Of a stretch of DNA of 37,123 bases, positions 10,705-21,842 are shown piece by piece. Under the pieces are notes generated by a model, which was not told the DNA's origin, made no database searches, and worked only from the letters and a program-made list of their open reading frames with translations. Position 1 is the stretch's first letter; every line of letters starts with the position of its first letter. The position numbers and the translations under genes were made by a program. Source of the stretch: Scleroderma bovista (Eukaryota > Basidiomycota > Agaricomycetes > Boletales > Sclerodermataceae); assembly GCA_037178675.1 (NCBI GenBank), contig JAYMGJ010000537.1, positions 1 to 37,123 on the forward strand, read 5' to 3'.

Positions 10705-13538
10705 CTCAATCCAGGACAGAATGGGTCGACCACCTCGGAGATCGCCAGCGGACATGTGCTACGGTTGTTGTGCCAGATCATGGCGCTGATCCGGGTCGAG
10801 TGGCTGATACAGCGTGGCCAGGGCGTGACGACTGTTCTGCGATAGCACGCAAACTGAGGGTGAGGGAGCTCTCCTACCTGGCGGAAGGGGGATGGCGGGC
10901 GAGAGCGTCGCTCATCTGGGTCCAGCGGGACAAGGTGGGTGCGGACGCGTGTTGTTTTGGATACTATAGATGCAAGGATGACGTCGCTGCTGTTGGTCGT
11001 GCCGCGTTGGCCAGGCTCGACATGCGCGACTTTGCTTGGGGATGTGGTGAGTGACCATCACTACTAGTTATACTGCATTATTATGCGGTGCGATTCCATT
11101 CACATCTGGCATCTAGTCTATTATGTTGATCTTGCATTTTTTTCTTGATATCCGCCAGGTGTATTGAAACACATCCCCCCATGGTCTGTCTGATAAAACC
11201 TTTATCATGGGGTCTGGTCGGACTCAGGGTAGGTATAGTGGTGAAGTTTGCCCTCCTTTTCCATCTTGATCTCTGGAGGGCCCATCATCCATTTGTTCTG
11301 ATGAAGAAATCTATGCGCGCTGTGGCACACGCATCGTATGTGGGGAAGTACATTCATTTAGAGGTACCCAAAAGGCTTCAGTGATACTCGAGGCACACAT
11401 GAGTAAGTATGGGTTATATTGGCATCACAACTCTATGTACCAGGTTTATCACCAAGTTAGATAAGCGACACAGGAAAAGGCTACAGATACAGGCAAGAGG
11501 GAGGGAGAGGAAACTATGCTATAAATCAATTTGAATCCGGGAGATCCAGATGGATAGGGTATCTAAGACGAGGAAGACCAGAAAAGAGACGACAATGCAA
11601 GCATCGAGCGCATTCTGATCCGAAGAACGAGTTTCTCGTACGCCATTGCCATCTCAATCTGATCCATCCCCAAGTTGTCCGGGGGAACACTTTAGATAAA
11701 AATACACACAGCAAACAGGGAAAATGCGCGATGTAAAAAAAGTTCCAAGGTATGTGCGCGTGATCATCGTAGTAGGGATCTTGAAGAATTTTTGTTTCGT
11801 CAACGGAGAGATAGTTTCAGACCGTGTATGCGTAGTCGTCAAATCGTCGCCCAACGTCAAAGCGGAACATAGTCGAACCCGAGCGCAAGTCCACCGTTGC
11901 TAGCCTCGACGCCAAACGCACCATCGAACAGACCGTCCAAGCCAATTCCAACCTGAGACGCCATATCCGACACCGAAGCAGGCGTCGGCGCTCCATGCAT
12001 CTGAGTGGCGCCTTCCTGCCACGCCTCGAACGACAAACCGGTGTGGTCGTGGAAAGACTGTGGCTGAGACGCAGCGAGAGGGAGGGATACGTCCGAATGC
12101 GCTGGGGACCCCGAATACGTTGATGAAGGCTGTGACTGGGAAAACTCGGCCAGATCAGCGAATTCGGGAAAATCGGGGATGGCTGTGGGGTCCACGGGGA
12201 GCCACGTTGCAGGGTCGCCGCAGGGGATGCCCATGTCCATGTTGAGGCCTGTCGTAGCGTAGTGGGGCATGGAGGAGGGGTCGCAGGTTGTTGCGGGGTG
12301 GAAAGAGATATCCTTGGGGGCGACATCCAGCGTGGCCAGGGTGAAGTTGGGCGACTGGGTGTTGGGTGCGACTGAGTATAGCTCGTTGAAGTTCTGAAGT
12401 GGTGGATTGAATAGGGTATAGGCGTAAAGAGAACGAAGGGCGACTTACGAAAGGGGAATCTGCTTCTGGGGCTCGCATGGAGAAGCCAGCGTCGAGGAAG
12501 GCAGGATCGAAGAGAGTGTTGTCGACATCTGGGAGGGGTGACATGTCGTGTTGGGGGAACATAATAGGTGAGATGGCTCCCCATGGACGACTCGGGATGG
12601 GCTGAACACTCGAGGGCCTCCGTTGGCCCATGAGCATCCTCGCAGAGCGAGAGATGTTGCCGACCGGTGAGCCAGTGCGTGAACCCATCTGCAGGAACGG
12701 CAGAGAGGGCAGTGCAATGGGATGGCTTTGCGACTCGGAGAGAGGCACTGATGATGAGCGCTGGTGGGGATAGACAGAGTGTGGGGCGGGCATCGCTGTG
12801 GGGATGGTCCTCTGATCGAGCCTGCGGATGGCAGCAGCGAGCTCGTCGCCCCTCTTGCCCTCAAGCAGCAGCTGTGCGACTGCTTCGTAGCGTTCCTCGT
12901 CTTGGGGTGCGACCACAGTCTTGGGCTGCTTCTTTGACTTGTCCTTGTTGTGCACAGGATGAAAGCGGTATCCTGAATACATCACGACGCGTTCTTCCTT
13001 GGCCTTCTTGCCCTGATCTCCCATACTCGTTTCTCCTCGAGCCTCGGGGGGAAGCGCTCGCCGGCAGTTGCTTGGTACTAGATAGTGACGATGAGGGAGA
13101 AGCGAACAAGTGGATTGGTAGGTACTCACCGATGATCTTGGAAAGCGAGTCATGGTTGGTTTCTAATGAACCTGGGACGTGTTTCTGGCGCACGAAACCG
13201 GCACGGAAGAGCACGGCGGGATGTATCCATAATCCAAGCGACCGGCGCTTGCCTGGGGGAGCACGTCGTCTCGCGGCAGGCTGGGCGGGCAATTCTGACG
13301 GGGGAAAGAGTTGTGTCGAGGGCAGCAACGGGCCAGTGATCGAGTCGTCGAGGAGGTCAGCGTCGTTGAATGTGCCGGGGGTAACGTTGGGTGCAAATGT
13401 GACTGATCAGGGAGAGGGCGAAGGAGCACCGTAGATGCCTGGTTTGATGTGGCTCAAGGTCGCTGTCAACCCTTCAGAGAAGTTATCGAGCTGGAGCGAG
13501 AGAGGAACGGCGATGATACGTTAACCGGGAGGAGGCAT
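10705..13538. repeat. X1-HMG1 duplicate segment (paired with 29310-32293)
   Basis: This segment is collinear with 29310-32293 over nearly its whole length at high identity in the HMG part. Markers are 'tcgaccacctcggagatcgc', 'ctacctggcggaagggggat', 'tggtgaccaggtttatcacc'-type flanking sequence and the complete HMG gene. The X part (10705-11420) contains an open stretch on the plus strand (10617-11054) with no recognisable domain that is not kept intact in the other copy. The other copy holds about 250 extra bases near 29780-30080. The match ends at the ATG of the HMG gene: sequence upstream of 13538 and 32293 is unrelated. Confidence 0.85.
11857..13538 (-). pseudogene. HMG1: broken duplicate of the HMG-box regulator
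   Basis: The segment aligns with HMG2 (30585-32293) from ATG to stop, and the last exon (about 12393-11857, ending ..LALGFDYVPL) is still open. Several lesions break the rest. The first-intron donor stretch present in HMG2 is deleted (around 13490). In the HMG box, codons for RPPNAFM are lost and replaced by a short unrelated stretch (about 13225-13240), shifting the frame. The acceptor of the HMG-box intron is changed from 'ataccag' to 'gtaccaag' (about 13075), and a 7 base insertion plus a 1 base deletion follow in the next exon. A working DNA-binding domain cannot be made. The residual high identity to HMG2 in the last exons suggests recent duplication or recent loss. Confidence 0.85.
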
Positions 13539-14083
13539 GATTCGGTGAGGAGTGGTATGGAATCATCCTCTCGATGGAAAGATAGACTTGCCAAATCTGC
13601 ACTGTCGGTAGCAGTATCAACTCTTCTCCTACTCTCGGTGCTTTGAGGTGTCCCTGTCTCTCCCCAACGAGGATGACGACCTCCTCGGACGTCGTAAGCT
13701 AACGTCGTGCCATCCCACTATCGTCTGCTTCGAATCCCAATGCAGTAGTAAACATTGTATCGGGCCGAATATTGATGTCGACGTCGAGGGAGTTTCCTGC
13801 CTGACGTCCACGGTCACCCGTTGGTCGACCGTTCACGCGTTCAAATGTTCACGGATCATGCGGATGGGGCCAAAACCTAAGTTGCACCAACAACCCATGT
13901 ATAAGTATGAGCTGGCCCGAGCAGCACAGACTTCGACCCTCTCGAAGAGAAAAGCTAGACGGGTTTGGGTAAGTATCAACAGGTAACGGGAAACTTCATG
14001 TTCACATGGAAAGCTAACCTGGACCAATGTTCCAGTTCCCGGATCACAGGCTGTCTACGACGTTGACCTGACGTGGGACAACG
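13539..14083. other. Unit boundary, no gene recognised
   Basis: This stretch lies between the HMG1 start codon and the F3 start. It does not match the region upstream of HMG2. An open frame on the plus strand (13648-13986, 112 codons) has no recognisable domain. It probably includes the F3 promoter. Confidence 0.4.
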
Positions 14084-15607
14084 ATGACGATCGTGGATGA
14101 ACTCACTCAAGTGCGCGCTGAGCTGAAACGACTAGAGGAGAAGGAGCAGAACCTTAGAAAACAGCATCTAGCGTTTACGTGGCGATCAAAGCACACAAGT
14201 CCAGGATCGAGGACCTCATACAAACTAAGCCAGCCGCTCCCATCGGCGCCCTTCCCTTCGAGATCCTCTCCTATGTGCTCAACCTTTCAGTTTCTGGTAC
14301 GTTGTCATTGCATCCACGTAGAAGCAGGGGGCTTGCAAGCATGTCGCACACTTGGAGGGATGTCATTCTTTCCTCTCCGACCTTCTGGACTAATATCGAC
14401 ATCACTCCTGGTTGTGCAAAGATCCCTTTCTTGAGGGTACTACACGTAGCAAGAAGTCGCCAGTGTCCACTGGACATCACCATTCAAGCTCGGCAGAATT
14501 CACGCCCTCAGCTCTCTGCCTTGCTCGATGTCTCATACCTCATGCGCATCCCTGGCGTACGCTCGATATCCGCTCAAATAATCACCATTGCTTGCAACTC
14601 GTCCTAGACAAATTCAATGACCTGAAGTTTCCTTCTCTCATACGTACTTCTATCGTAGCAACAGCATATATCCAGTATCCCACTTTCTTAAGGCCGGAAA
14701 CCTCTCCCGTTTTGCAAAGCCTGGAGCTCCGTCCCCTCATTCCTGTGGGCGACTTCCCCTCTGGCCAGCCAATCACAGATCTCTCTTTGCAATTTTCTTC
14801 TCAATGCCTCGGACTACGGACACTCCCGTCTCTGTTGTTATCTCAGAAATTGACCACGCTCGAACTCGTGTATTCTGATAGTCCGTCCCTTCAACCAGAC
14901 AGCATCTCTCTGCCATCCCTGACGTCGCTTACACTCAAGGCGACGCAACTGAGAGAACTAATCAAGGCGGTCGTAGCCCCAACCTCTCGTATCTATACTT
15001 TACTGTCGTCGTTCCTTGTCACCAGCTATCTGCCATTTTCCACGGATTCGAATCCAAGTTTCGCAATATCCGACATCTCGCGTTGGATGCGCCGTCTTCT
15101 ACCTTGGAAATCGAGTGTGCCGAAGTTGTATCCTCGGTGTTCTCGAACGTGCGTCATGTGGAGATGCACACTGTGGAAACGGATGCTTTTTTCTGGACGA
15201 ATCTGGACGGGTCATGTGCTGCAGACCACTTGGAGTCGCTGGAATCCCTGACGTTCCGTGGGATGGTCGTGTACTACGAGTCAGCTACTGAGCATCTTGT
15301 GCGGTGGCTGCAGCAGCGAAAATTGGCAGGTAGACCAATGCTGCGTGTCAGACTGGCCGAGTGCATATTTGGGTCTGACCATGACGATGACGAAGATGAT
15401 AATGACGGATACAGCTCGAAGTCCTATTCATTTGCGGACTTCTATGATTCATTGCAGGAAATTTGCATAGTGGATATCGTAGGCGTCTCGATCAAGACGG
15501 AAGTGGTTCTGTCGCTATCATCGTCTTCCCCACCACAGTTGGTACGGCATTGCTTTTATGATGAAATTGATGACTTTACTTACGTCCCACGATCTAGGTT
15601 CTACTGA
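14084..15607 (+). pseudogene. F3: F-box/LRR-like gene with three frameshifts
   Basis: The protein starts MTIVDELTQVRAELKRLEEK, a short coiled coil typical of agaric F-box proteins, followed by an F-box (APIGALPFEILSYVLNLSVS ... LASMSHTWRDVILSS) and leucine-rich repeat-like stretches (LPSLTSLTLKATQLRELIKA; HLESLESLTFRGMVV), ending in an acidic segment (DDDEDDNDG) and ..YVPRSRFY. F-box proteins of this type would link substrates to an SCF ubiquitin ligase. The frame changes three times, each in the sense of one missing base: near 14175, near 14540 (LLDV to LIPHAHPW) and near 14980, where a run of four C replaces the five C of F1. No intron explains these. Either it is a pseudogene or the assembly has dropped bases in runs. 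It abuts U3 with no spacer. Confidence 0.8.
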
Positions 15608-15619
15608 CTGATCTCTCAA

Positions 15620-17101
15620 TAGACATCCCTGATGGCCTCCTCGATGGTGCACCTCCCGCACTCATCTTGGGTGCAACTGCATGGGTCACTGCTTGTCTTC
15701 GGTCACTGCCTCCTGTTCAGCATGACAACGATGAGCATGATGGAGCATGGCATCATGAGTTTTGGGACTTTTCAGATACGTTGTTCGATCTCTTTTCTGT
15801 ATACCAACTCCCGGAGCTCTCTGTTAAAGGTGTCGAATTTTGCGAAGAGCTTTATTCTGATGCCGCGTCCTGGTTTATTGACAGACTGTGAGAGGAAGAG
15901 CCAAAGCGTGAGCTCAAAACCTTCGTGATCGTGGCAATATTTCTGAGGAACAAAAATGTCCTGCTTCACTGTTGTCGAAGGTGCCAAGTTCTTTTTGCCC
16001 GCTTCTTCTCAGACACGGCATTCTCTGTGAGTCTAGGTGACTTGTCTTTGGACTCTGATGAATCTGGTGGGTGTCTCTAATTACGTTAGATATAGAAGAT
16101 CTTGTTGCTGAGGATATTGATCAAGAATTGGACAAGTCTGATGGTGTCCCTGACTCTTTGGATCACACCACCGTACCACTGGAAAGGGGAATCCACGTAT
16201 ATCCGAGGATCTGGTAGTAGGGATGGAAGCCTTCACAGACATTATGATTAACAAGAATCTTACCAAGGAAGAGTTTCAGTCACAGTTGGCTACGAAGTTC
16301 AATTTGTTGGTCTGTACTTACGCCGTCGATTTGCTTTCTTTTTATAACGCTTTCATCCAGACTCGATACACAAACTCGATTGGTTTGAACTTGTCTGTTG
16401 GCCTTCTCCCAAGTTGCTCGTCTAGTGTTTCCTCCATCTCGGGTCCCATGTAAGCCCATATTTCATTTGACTCAAACAAAATATCATTAACATCAAAAGG
16501 GACGGTGACTCGCGAACATGCCCAACACAACACTCCAATAAGCAGCTCATTTGTCTGTCCAAACATGACAAGATCGAGGATATCAAAAAACAGCTCCTCG
16601 ATATGCTCAGTAAGTCCTGATTGTGAATTATTATTATATTACTTTTGTACAATACCTCTGGGTCCAACAGGGTCATCCAAGGTTCATATCCCATGGCCGC
16701 CTTCCTTGGTCTACCCTAGAAAGTGATTTAGAGAAGCAGGGACTCGGATTGGTGAATTGGCCTGCTGTGGTTCCTCAAAAGTGGAACAGAGGGATCTACG
16801 ACCTGAGTGCAGAACATGCGGACAAGCTGTACCGCGCGATAATGCACCATGATGAACAGCATCGTCTTGGTCTGCGTTCCCTGGATCCGGCTGCAGGTAT
16901 GTATCAATCTCACTGTTTCGTATTGTCATCTAAACATTATATAAACCACCAGTAAATCATACAACTGGTACTACACACGATGCCAATCTTGCTTCGAGTT
17001 CGAAGCGTACTCTGCAAGATGACGAAGACAGCAGACCACTGAAGCGAGTCAAGTTCAAGGAACCCATGACACAAACCAGCTTTTCTGGTGCACAGTCGTG
17101 A
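15620..17101 (+). pseudogene. U3: C-terminal half of family U
   Basis: The copy begins abruptly at the codons for DIPDGLLDGAPPALILGATA, immediately after the end of F3, so the N-terminal half (present in U2 and U4) is missing. It then follows the family through the intron-bearing C-terminal part to the shared end FSGAQS and stop at 17099-17101. An in-frame TGA stands at about 15889 (WFIDRL, stop, EEEPKRELKTF) where U2 and U4 have sense codons. The terminal exons are well kept: DKIEDIKKQLLDML before an intron at 16611, and GLVNWPAVVPQKWNRGIYDL after it. With no start and a stop it is a pseudogene, unless a shorter downstream frame is used. Confidence 0.8.
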
Positions 17102-17139
17102 TTGTACCCTTGTCAAATGTACCGACACTGAATGCCCGT

Positions 17140-18420
17140 GGTATTGGTATAATGTATGATATGTACAAGTAAATCAAACGGAGAACAAAATTCGTGGATG
17201 TGTTCAAAAACCTGCAATACACCCGCATTGACGCATAAACGATGACGACCTGTAGACCAGTATCGACACCGGCAAGTTCAGACGAAGCAAGTGCGATAGG
17301 TGAAGGCTAGTTCATGAACTGGTGGTACAGTCCAGAGACAGGGGCGTTGATATAGGCTCTGGCGGTGGTGCACATCTGCACTGCCAAGATTGTCGTAAGA
17401 CAGGAACAGTGGATGATACAAGCAGCAGAGGTGGGACACCTGATCGCACAGCTGCACATCGGGGAGGTGCACCTGCGAATGGCCCGAGCACTCAGACCAG
17501 AAAGATTAGCTAGCTAATACAATTCGAATGTAACCACTAGCCATTGGTCCATGAGTCCTCGAATCGGGGAGTCTTGTGCTTGCATCAGCGAGAACGCGGT
17601 GCTGCGTCAGCGGGAAAGGCAGCGTAAGCTTGGGCTGACACGCCACATACAGGTAGCACAACACCAATTACAGACCCACTGGTCCGCGCAGAGCCCATCG
17701 ACTCGCAACTACATATACGACTGCAGCATTGTCTGGTCCACTGCCTGCTGCGATTCAGGAGTAGGTCTAGCCTTCCTTCCCGTGTTGAGTTTGTCATCAG
17801 TCGTTTCATAGACACAAACTTGATCCACTCCCTCGCCCAAATGACGACTTCGTCGATAGCTTCGTGGTTCTCATTAACGGCCCGTCGCTGGCCAAACTCA
17901 TATGGCATCTCACGCTGAGCGAGGATAAGTGCATTATACACTTTCTCGCTAGTTGACCATTGGCTATGATTTGCAAGGGAATCAGTTGACACATGTGACA
18001 TACGGGTACAAATACAACAAGGTGACTTACGAGTGCCATAGGGGTCTGTGGACAGCGTGCCAACCTATTAAGACCCTTCGGAAGTTGACCCGGGACGAAG
18101 GGGACGAGTCGACTAACCGCAGCAGAACGCATATAGGCAAACCTAACGAAAGACTCCCGTGGGGGTTTCACTGTACTATGAGTGTGTGCAAGATCATCAT
18201 CGATACTCGATAAATGACTGGGTGTATGCGCTCTTCGAGGGATTAAGAGGATTCTAGGAGTAAGCTCCGATGGATGGGATGGTAGCAACACGGGGCAGCC
18301 ACATCAAACTCGTGAACCACACCAGACGGAATCATGCCCACTCACTGACTTCCTATACTTTAGACATAGTAAAACGGCCCAGCGATTCGCCGACACCTTC
18401 TTGATGCTTGGAAGATACGG
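17140..18420 (-). pseudogene. TF3: relic of the Zn2Cys6 regulator
   Basis: This is the longest of the three TF relics. On the minus strand VYNALILAQREMPYEFGQRR (about 17870-17930) matches TF1 AHNALILAQSEMPYELGQQR, and IWAREWIKFVSMKR matches IFEGRTKFVSAKR. Toward 18360-18420 'agacatagtaaaacggccca' matches TF1 around 3577. Only sequence equivalent to TF1 2220-3700 is present; the zinc cluster half is absent, and the C-terminal part contains stops and indels. It is tail-to-tail with U3. Confidence 0.75.
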
Positions 18421-18539
18421 CACCAGCAGAAAATGCAGCAATGTCTTGCATCATTGCGTTGTTGAATCCCCGCCTCTTCACTCTCAGTGACCGGCGCTGT
18501 CAAGGTACCGCTCTGCCTCCTTGCTACTTCAGTCCTCAG

Positions 18540-18646
18540 CACGACATTCAAATATTCATATTTATGCTTCACAGCACCATTCTTGTGACCGGTAAACCAT
18601 CTTCCACGGATTCGAATCTACGTTTCATAATGCCTGACATGTCACA
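18540..18646 (+). pseudogene. Sliver of the F-box gene
   Basis: About 100 bases match F3 around 14985-15080, best at 'catcttccacggattcgaat' (F3: 'cattttccacggattcgaat') and the following 'aatgcctgacat'. It sits between TF3 and the R' repeat and shows that the F block was once also present here. Confidence 0.6.
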
Positions 18647-18650
18647 ATGA

Positions 18651-19400
18651 CGGCAAATACGAATCAAAACCTTGGACCTACCGTTCTCAGATGCCAGAGT
18701 AGGTGTCAAAATGGAGTTGTGGCGGTAGGCATTGTTGGAATGGTAGGCCCTACGGATCTAGAAAGGTCCGTAATCAGTTCTGGGGGGCAAAAAAGGACGC
18801 GGTCAAGGAACAGATGGAGCAGATAAAGGAACGGAATTACTGAAAGAAGAAGAAACTGGTACTGATGATGCGAATCAGTAGAGGAGACGATGAGACCACA
18901 GAGAGAGGCAGGAGTTGGGGGAAGAGAGGTGTACCAGTGGTGTTGGCTCCTCACTGAGACCACAGTGCACACCCTTCAATGAATCTCAGCTGAGTTAGTT
19001 GGCAACCGAAATATCACTAAGCGGAAAGCCAGTGATGGTGCGTGAGGGTGCAGGACATGGGAACAAGACCTAGGGTTTCCTGCTAGTTTGGGATGTAGGC
19101 TTGGTGAAGATCGCACTGAGGTGGAGAGTGGTTGTGGGAAAAAGGTCCCAGCAGGGCAGGAGCAACGTCGGACTTGCGATGGCGGACCATCCCCACTATG
19201 CTCTGTGGAATGGCTCTAGACAATGGGATCCACAACCCCAAGACGACCCGGGCCACATCAACTCGTCGAGAACCCATGTCCCCACAGTGCCATTTAGAAA
19301 TGCTGGAAATCCGGGGTGGGCCCAACCATGGGATCATCTGATCGAACTATCGCATTTCAATCTGTCATTGACACAACCCCTACACTGAGGCTCTTGGGAC
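18651..19400. repeat. R' repeat, right copy (paired with 10-609)
   Basis: This copy matches 10-609 in direct orientation, with scattered substitutions and extra blocks. No reading frame is preserved between the two copies. It stands upstream of U4. Confidence 0.7.
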
Positions 19401-20087
19401 AGATTCACTGTCTGCGGGACAACATTTGACAAGCGAACCAAACCTTGATATCCCTGTAAATGCTGGCAGGTAGGCATCATAGGCATTCTTGTATGTCCAC
19501 ATGATCGTGCTGAAGCTAGAGCATTGTGGACTACGAACCCTAAAAAAACAGCAATATTTTGGCTGACGACATTGCTTGTGTCGAACTTTCTGCAGATGAT
19601 CTTGCCCTTCGAGGGTATTTTCGGATCGCAGTCATCCTTCACGCCATTCTTTGCGGGATAGAACATTGGTGGTTATGCCCCAAAGTACAGGAACTGTGGA
19701 TCCGAATGATCGAAGGGAATGACCTCGCAGATGATTTGTGGCTTTGGATGGACGGAGATGAAGTGTGGCTTCAAAACTACCTCGGTCCCACTTTCTTTGA
19801 GCGTTGGTTGACTCCGGAGGGCCATGAAGGCGTTTTGGTGGATGGACAGTCGGCACTACGTCGCCGTATCAATCAGTCGCGACACCCATGCAATAGTGCT
19901 GGAAATCTTCGGAATGAACGGCTCCGCAATGCCACTCCTGAGCAACGCTACGCAGCCATTTTCTGGCTTACTTTCAACTCAAAACACGTAAAGGACTTGA
20001 CCATCAAACTTGGACACACTCCAAGGGGGATGTTTCAACTGTGGCATATGGTGTTCGATATAGATGAGGCCATTTGCCGTTCGTGGG

Positions 20088-20377
20088 CAGGCTCCTTCAC
20101 GCCTCCGCTGGGAGTGAGAGGGGCGCGAGACTTAGTGAAATTCTGAGTGGATGGACAATTATATAATCGCACGTGGACAATTCAAACCCAGCATAACCTT
20201 AATCCCCTCACACTCCCAGCGGGGGCTGCAAGAAAACATTTGTAAACAACGTCAGCCACACGTCGGACTATGAATGGGTTTGAATTGTCCACGTGCGATT
20301 ATATAATCGTCCATCCACTCAGAATTTCACTAAGTCTCGCACCCCTCTCACTCCCAGCGGAGGCGTGAAGGAGCCTG
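20088..20377. mobile_element. MITE, 290 bp, ~100 bp inverted repeats, 9 bp duplication
   Basis: The element begins CAGGCTCCTTCACGCCTCCG and ends with the reverse complement. The two arms match over about 100 bases with about two mismatches, leaving a loop of some 90 bases. It is flanked by identical 9 bp copies of 'gttcgtggg' (20079-20087 and 20378-20386). A 9 bp duplication with long inverted repeats points to mobilisation by a Mutator-like transposase. It has no coding capacity. Confidence 0.9.
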
Positions 20378-20468
20378 GTTCGTGGGACGCATTTCCTCAT
20401 GGCTCTGGTGCGTGGGAAGTGGCGGGGATGAAACTCAAATTGGATGGGTGTACCTGCCTGGAGCAAAA

Positions 20469-21036
20469 TGTAAGGAACTAACATGACTTAGCTACGCAAC
20501 TACGATATATTTTCGATCTACGAAGCACTCGAGAGGGCCCGGGCGTTGGTGAGGACGCCTACCGCGGACCTCGGGGTGAGTTATGATCGATACCGGGTAA
20601 CTGGTATCGATCGTCCTGCGACCGGCAAGACCCACAAAGGGCAGGGCGGACGTATGTCATCTACGACGCACCGAAGCGGCCAGGTTAGATCCCGCGCCCT
20701 ATGTCCTTAGGCACGGCCCTCTCAGTGCTTTGCCGCCCCTTGTATTTTAGCTTTGATACTCTCCTTGTACCTTAGATACATTGTCTGCTCGGACGTCGAG
20801 CCACTCGCGCTTTGACGTCATTAGTACTGTACTTAAGCCGCCTGTAGCAGCTTCGAGCTGCAGCAATCCGATTCCCCCAGTTCCGCATTTCACGTCCGAG
20901 TCATTAGTCTAAGAAGTCACAAGTTCCCATCGTATCTACAGCATTCACCGTCCAAGTCCCGAGTCTCTTCCGTCTCTCTTATCTCCTTCTCACTCCCTTG
21001 TCCTCTCGAACACCCGAACCCGCACCTTCACCTACA
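20469..21036. mobile_element. Solo LTR, 568 bp
   Basis: The insertion starts TGTAAGGAAC and ends CACCTACA (inverted TGTA..TACA), and is flanked by 'aaaa' on both sides (20465-20468, 21037-21040). There is no internal coding part, so it looks like a solo LTR left by recombination. Inside are a near-palindromic 'gatcgataccgggtaactgg' region at about 20587-20612 and a C/T-rich 3' end. Neighbouring U4 codons rejoin in frame across it. The short duplication lies in an A run, so its exact length (4 or 5) is not certain. Confidence 0.8.
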
Positions 21037-21842
21037 AAAATTTGATGAAACGACCGCTACGATCCTGGTTCAATATGTTGAGTTGGTTGGATGGAAAGCT
21101 GCCAACAATGGAAGTTATTGGGTCGTACTCTTGCACCCGTTGTAAATCCTGGTGTGTCCAGTGTTTTACTTCGAGCCCCTCTTCTGCTAATGCCCCCAAG
21201 GGTCAAGTCATGTTACGACAGGTATCAACTCCATGTTCAAGGCACACATCCGAAACTCCCGCTGTGGGACGTTATTTGCTTCCATGCTAATTGGGACGAT
21301 AAAGGAAACGATAATTTGGCTTTTGCAAGGGCTGCATTCCTTTCTAGATTGGTGGGTCCAGGAGCAAGGCAGTGGGTGGAACGGCAACTGCAGTCTTGAC
21401 TCGTGATATCCGACACACAACATTCTGCATATATGCCATATATAAATGACCATTATCCAGAAGAATTACGAGAAAGTGCTGGAAGGCTGTCTTGCACTGC
21501 TGGACTTCTGTCATGCACAGAGCATCTGACCAAGGGTGTCCCAATAGACATTCCTGATGGTCTCCTTGATGATGCACCTCTCACAGTCATCTTGGGTGCA
21601 AGTGCATGAATCGTTGCTTGTCTTCGGTCACCTCGTCTTCAGATTGGCGGTGATGGACATGAAGAAGGATGGCATAATGAGTTTCGGTACACTTTACAAG
21701 CATGGTTCAGAACCTTTACTGAATACCCATACCCGAAACTTTCTCTTGAGGGTGTCACCTTTTCCAAAGAGCTTTCCGATTGCGAGCCCTGGTTGTTTAG
21801 TGGCGAAGAGCAGGAGCTTGCCCTCAAAACCTTTGTGGCCGT

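Noticed and set aside
10705..11420. X block as a coding gene (plus-strand open stretch 10617-11054)
   Set aside because: The frame is not kept in the sister copy at 29310-29700 and no domain is visible.
11817..12584. 255-codon minus-strand open frame overlapping HMG1 (and its twin at 30566-31312)
   Set aside because: It is the shadow of the HMG last exons in another frame; the spliced HMG model has the recognised domain and proper introns.
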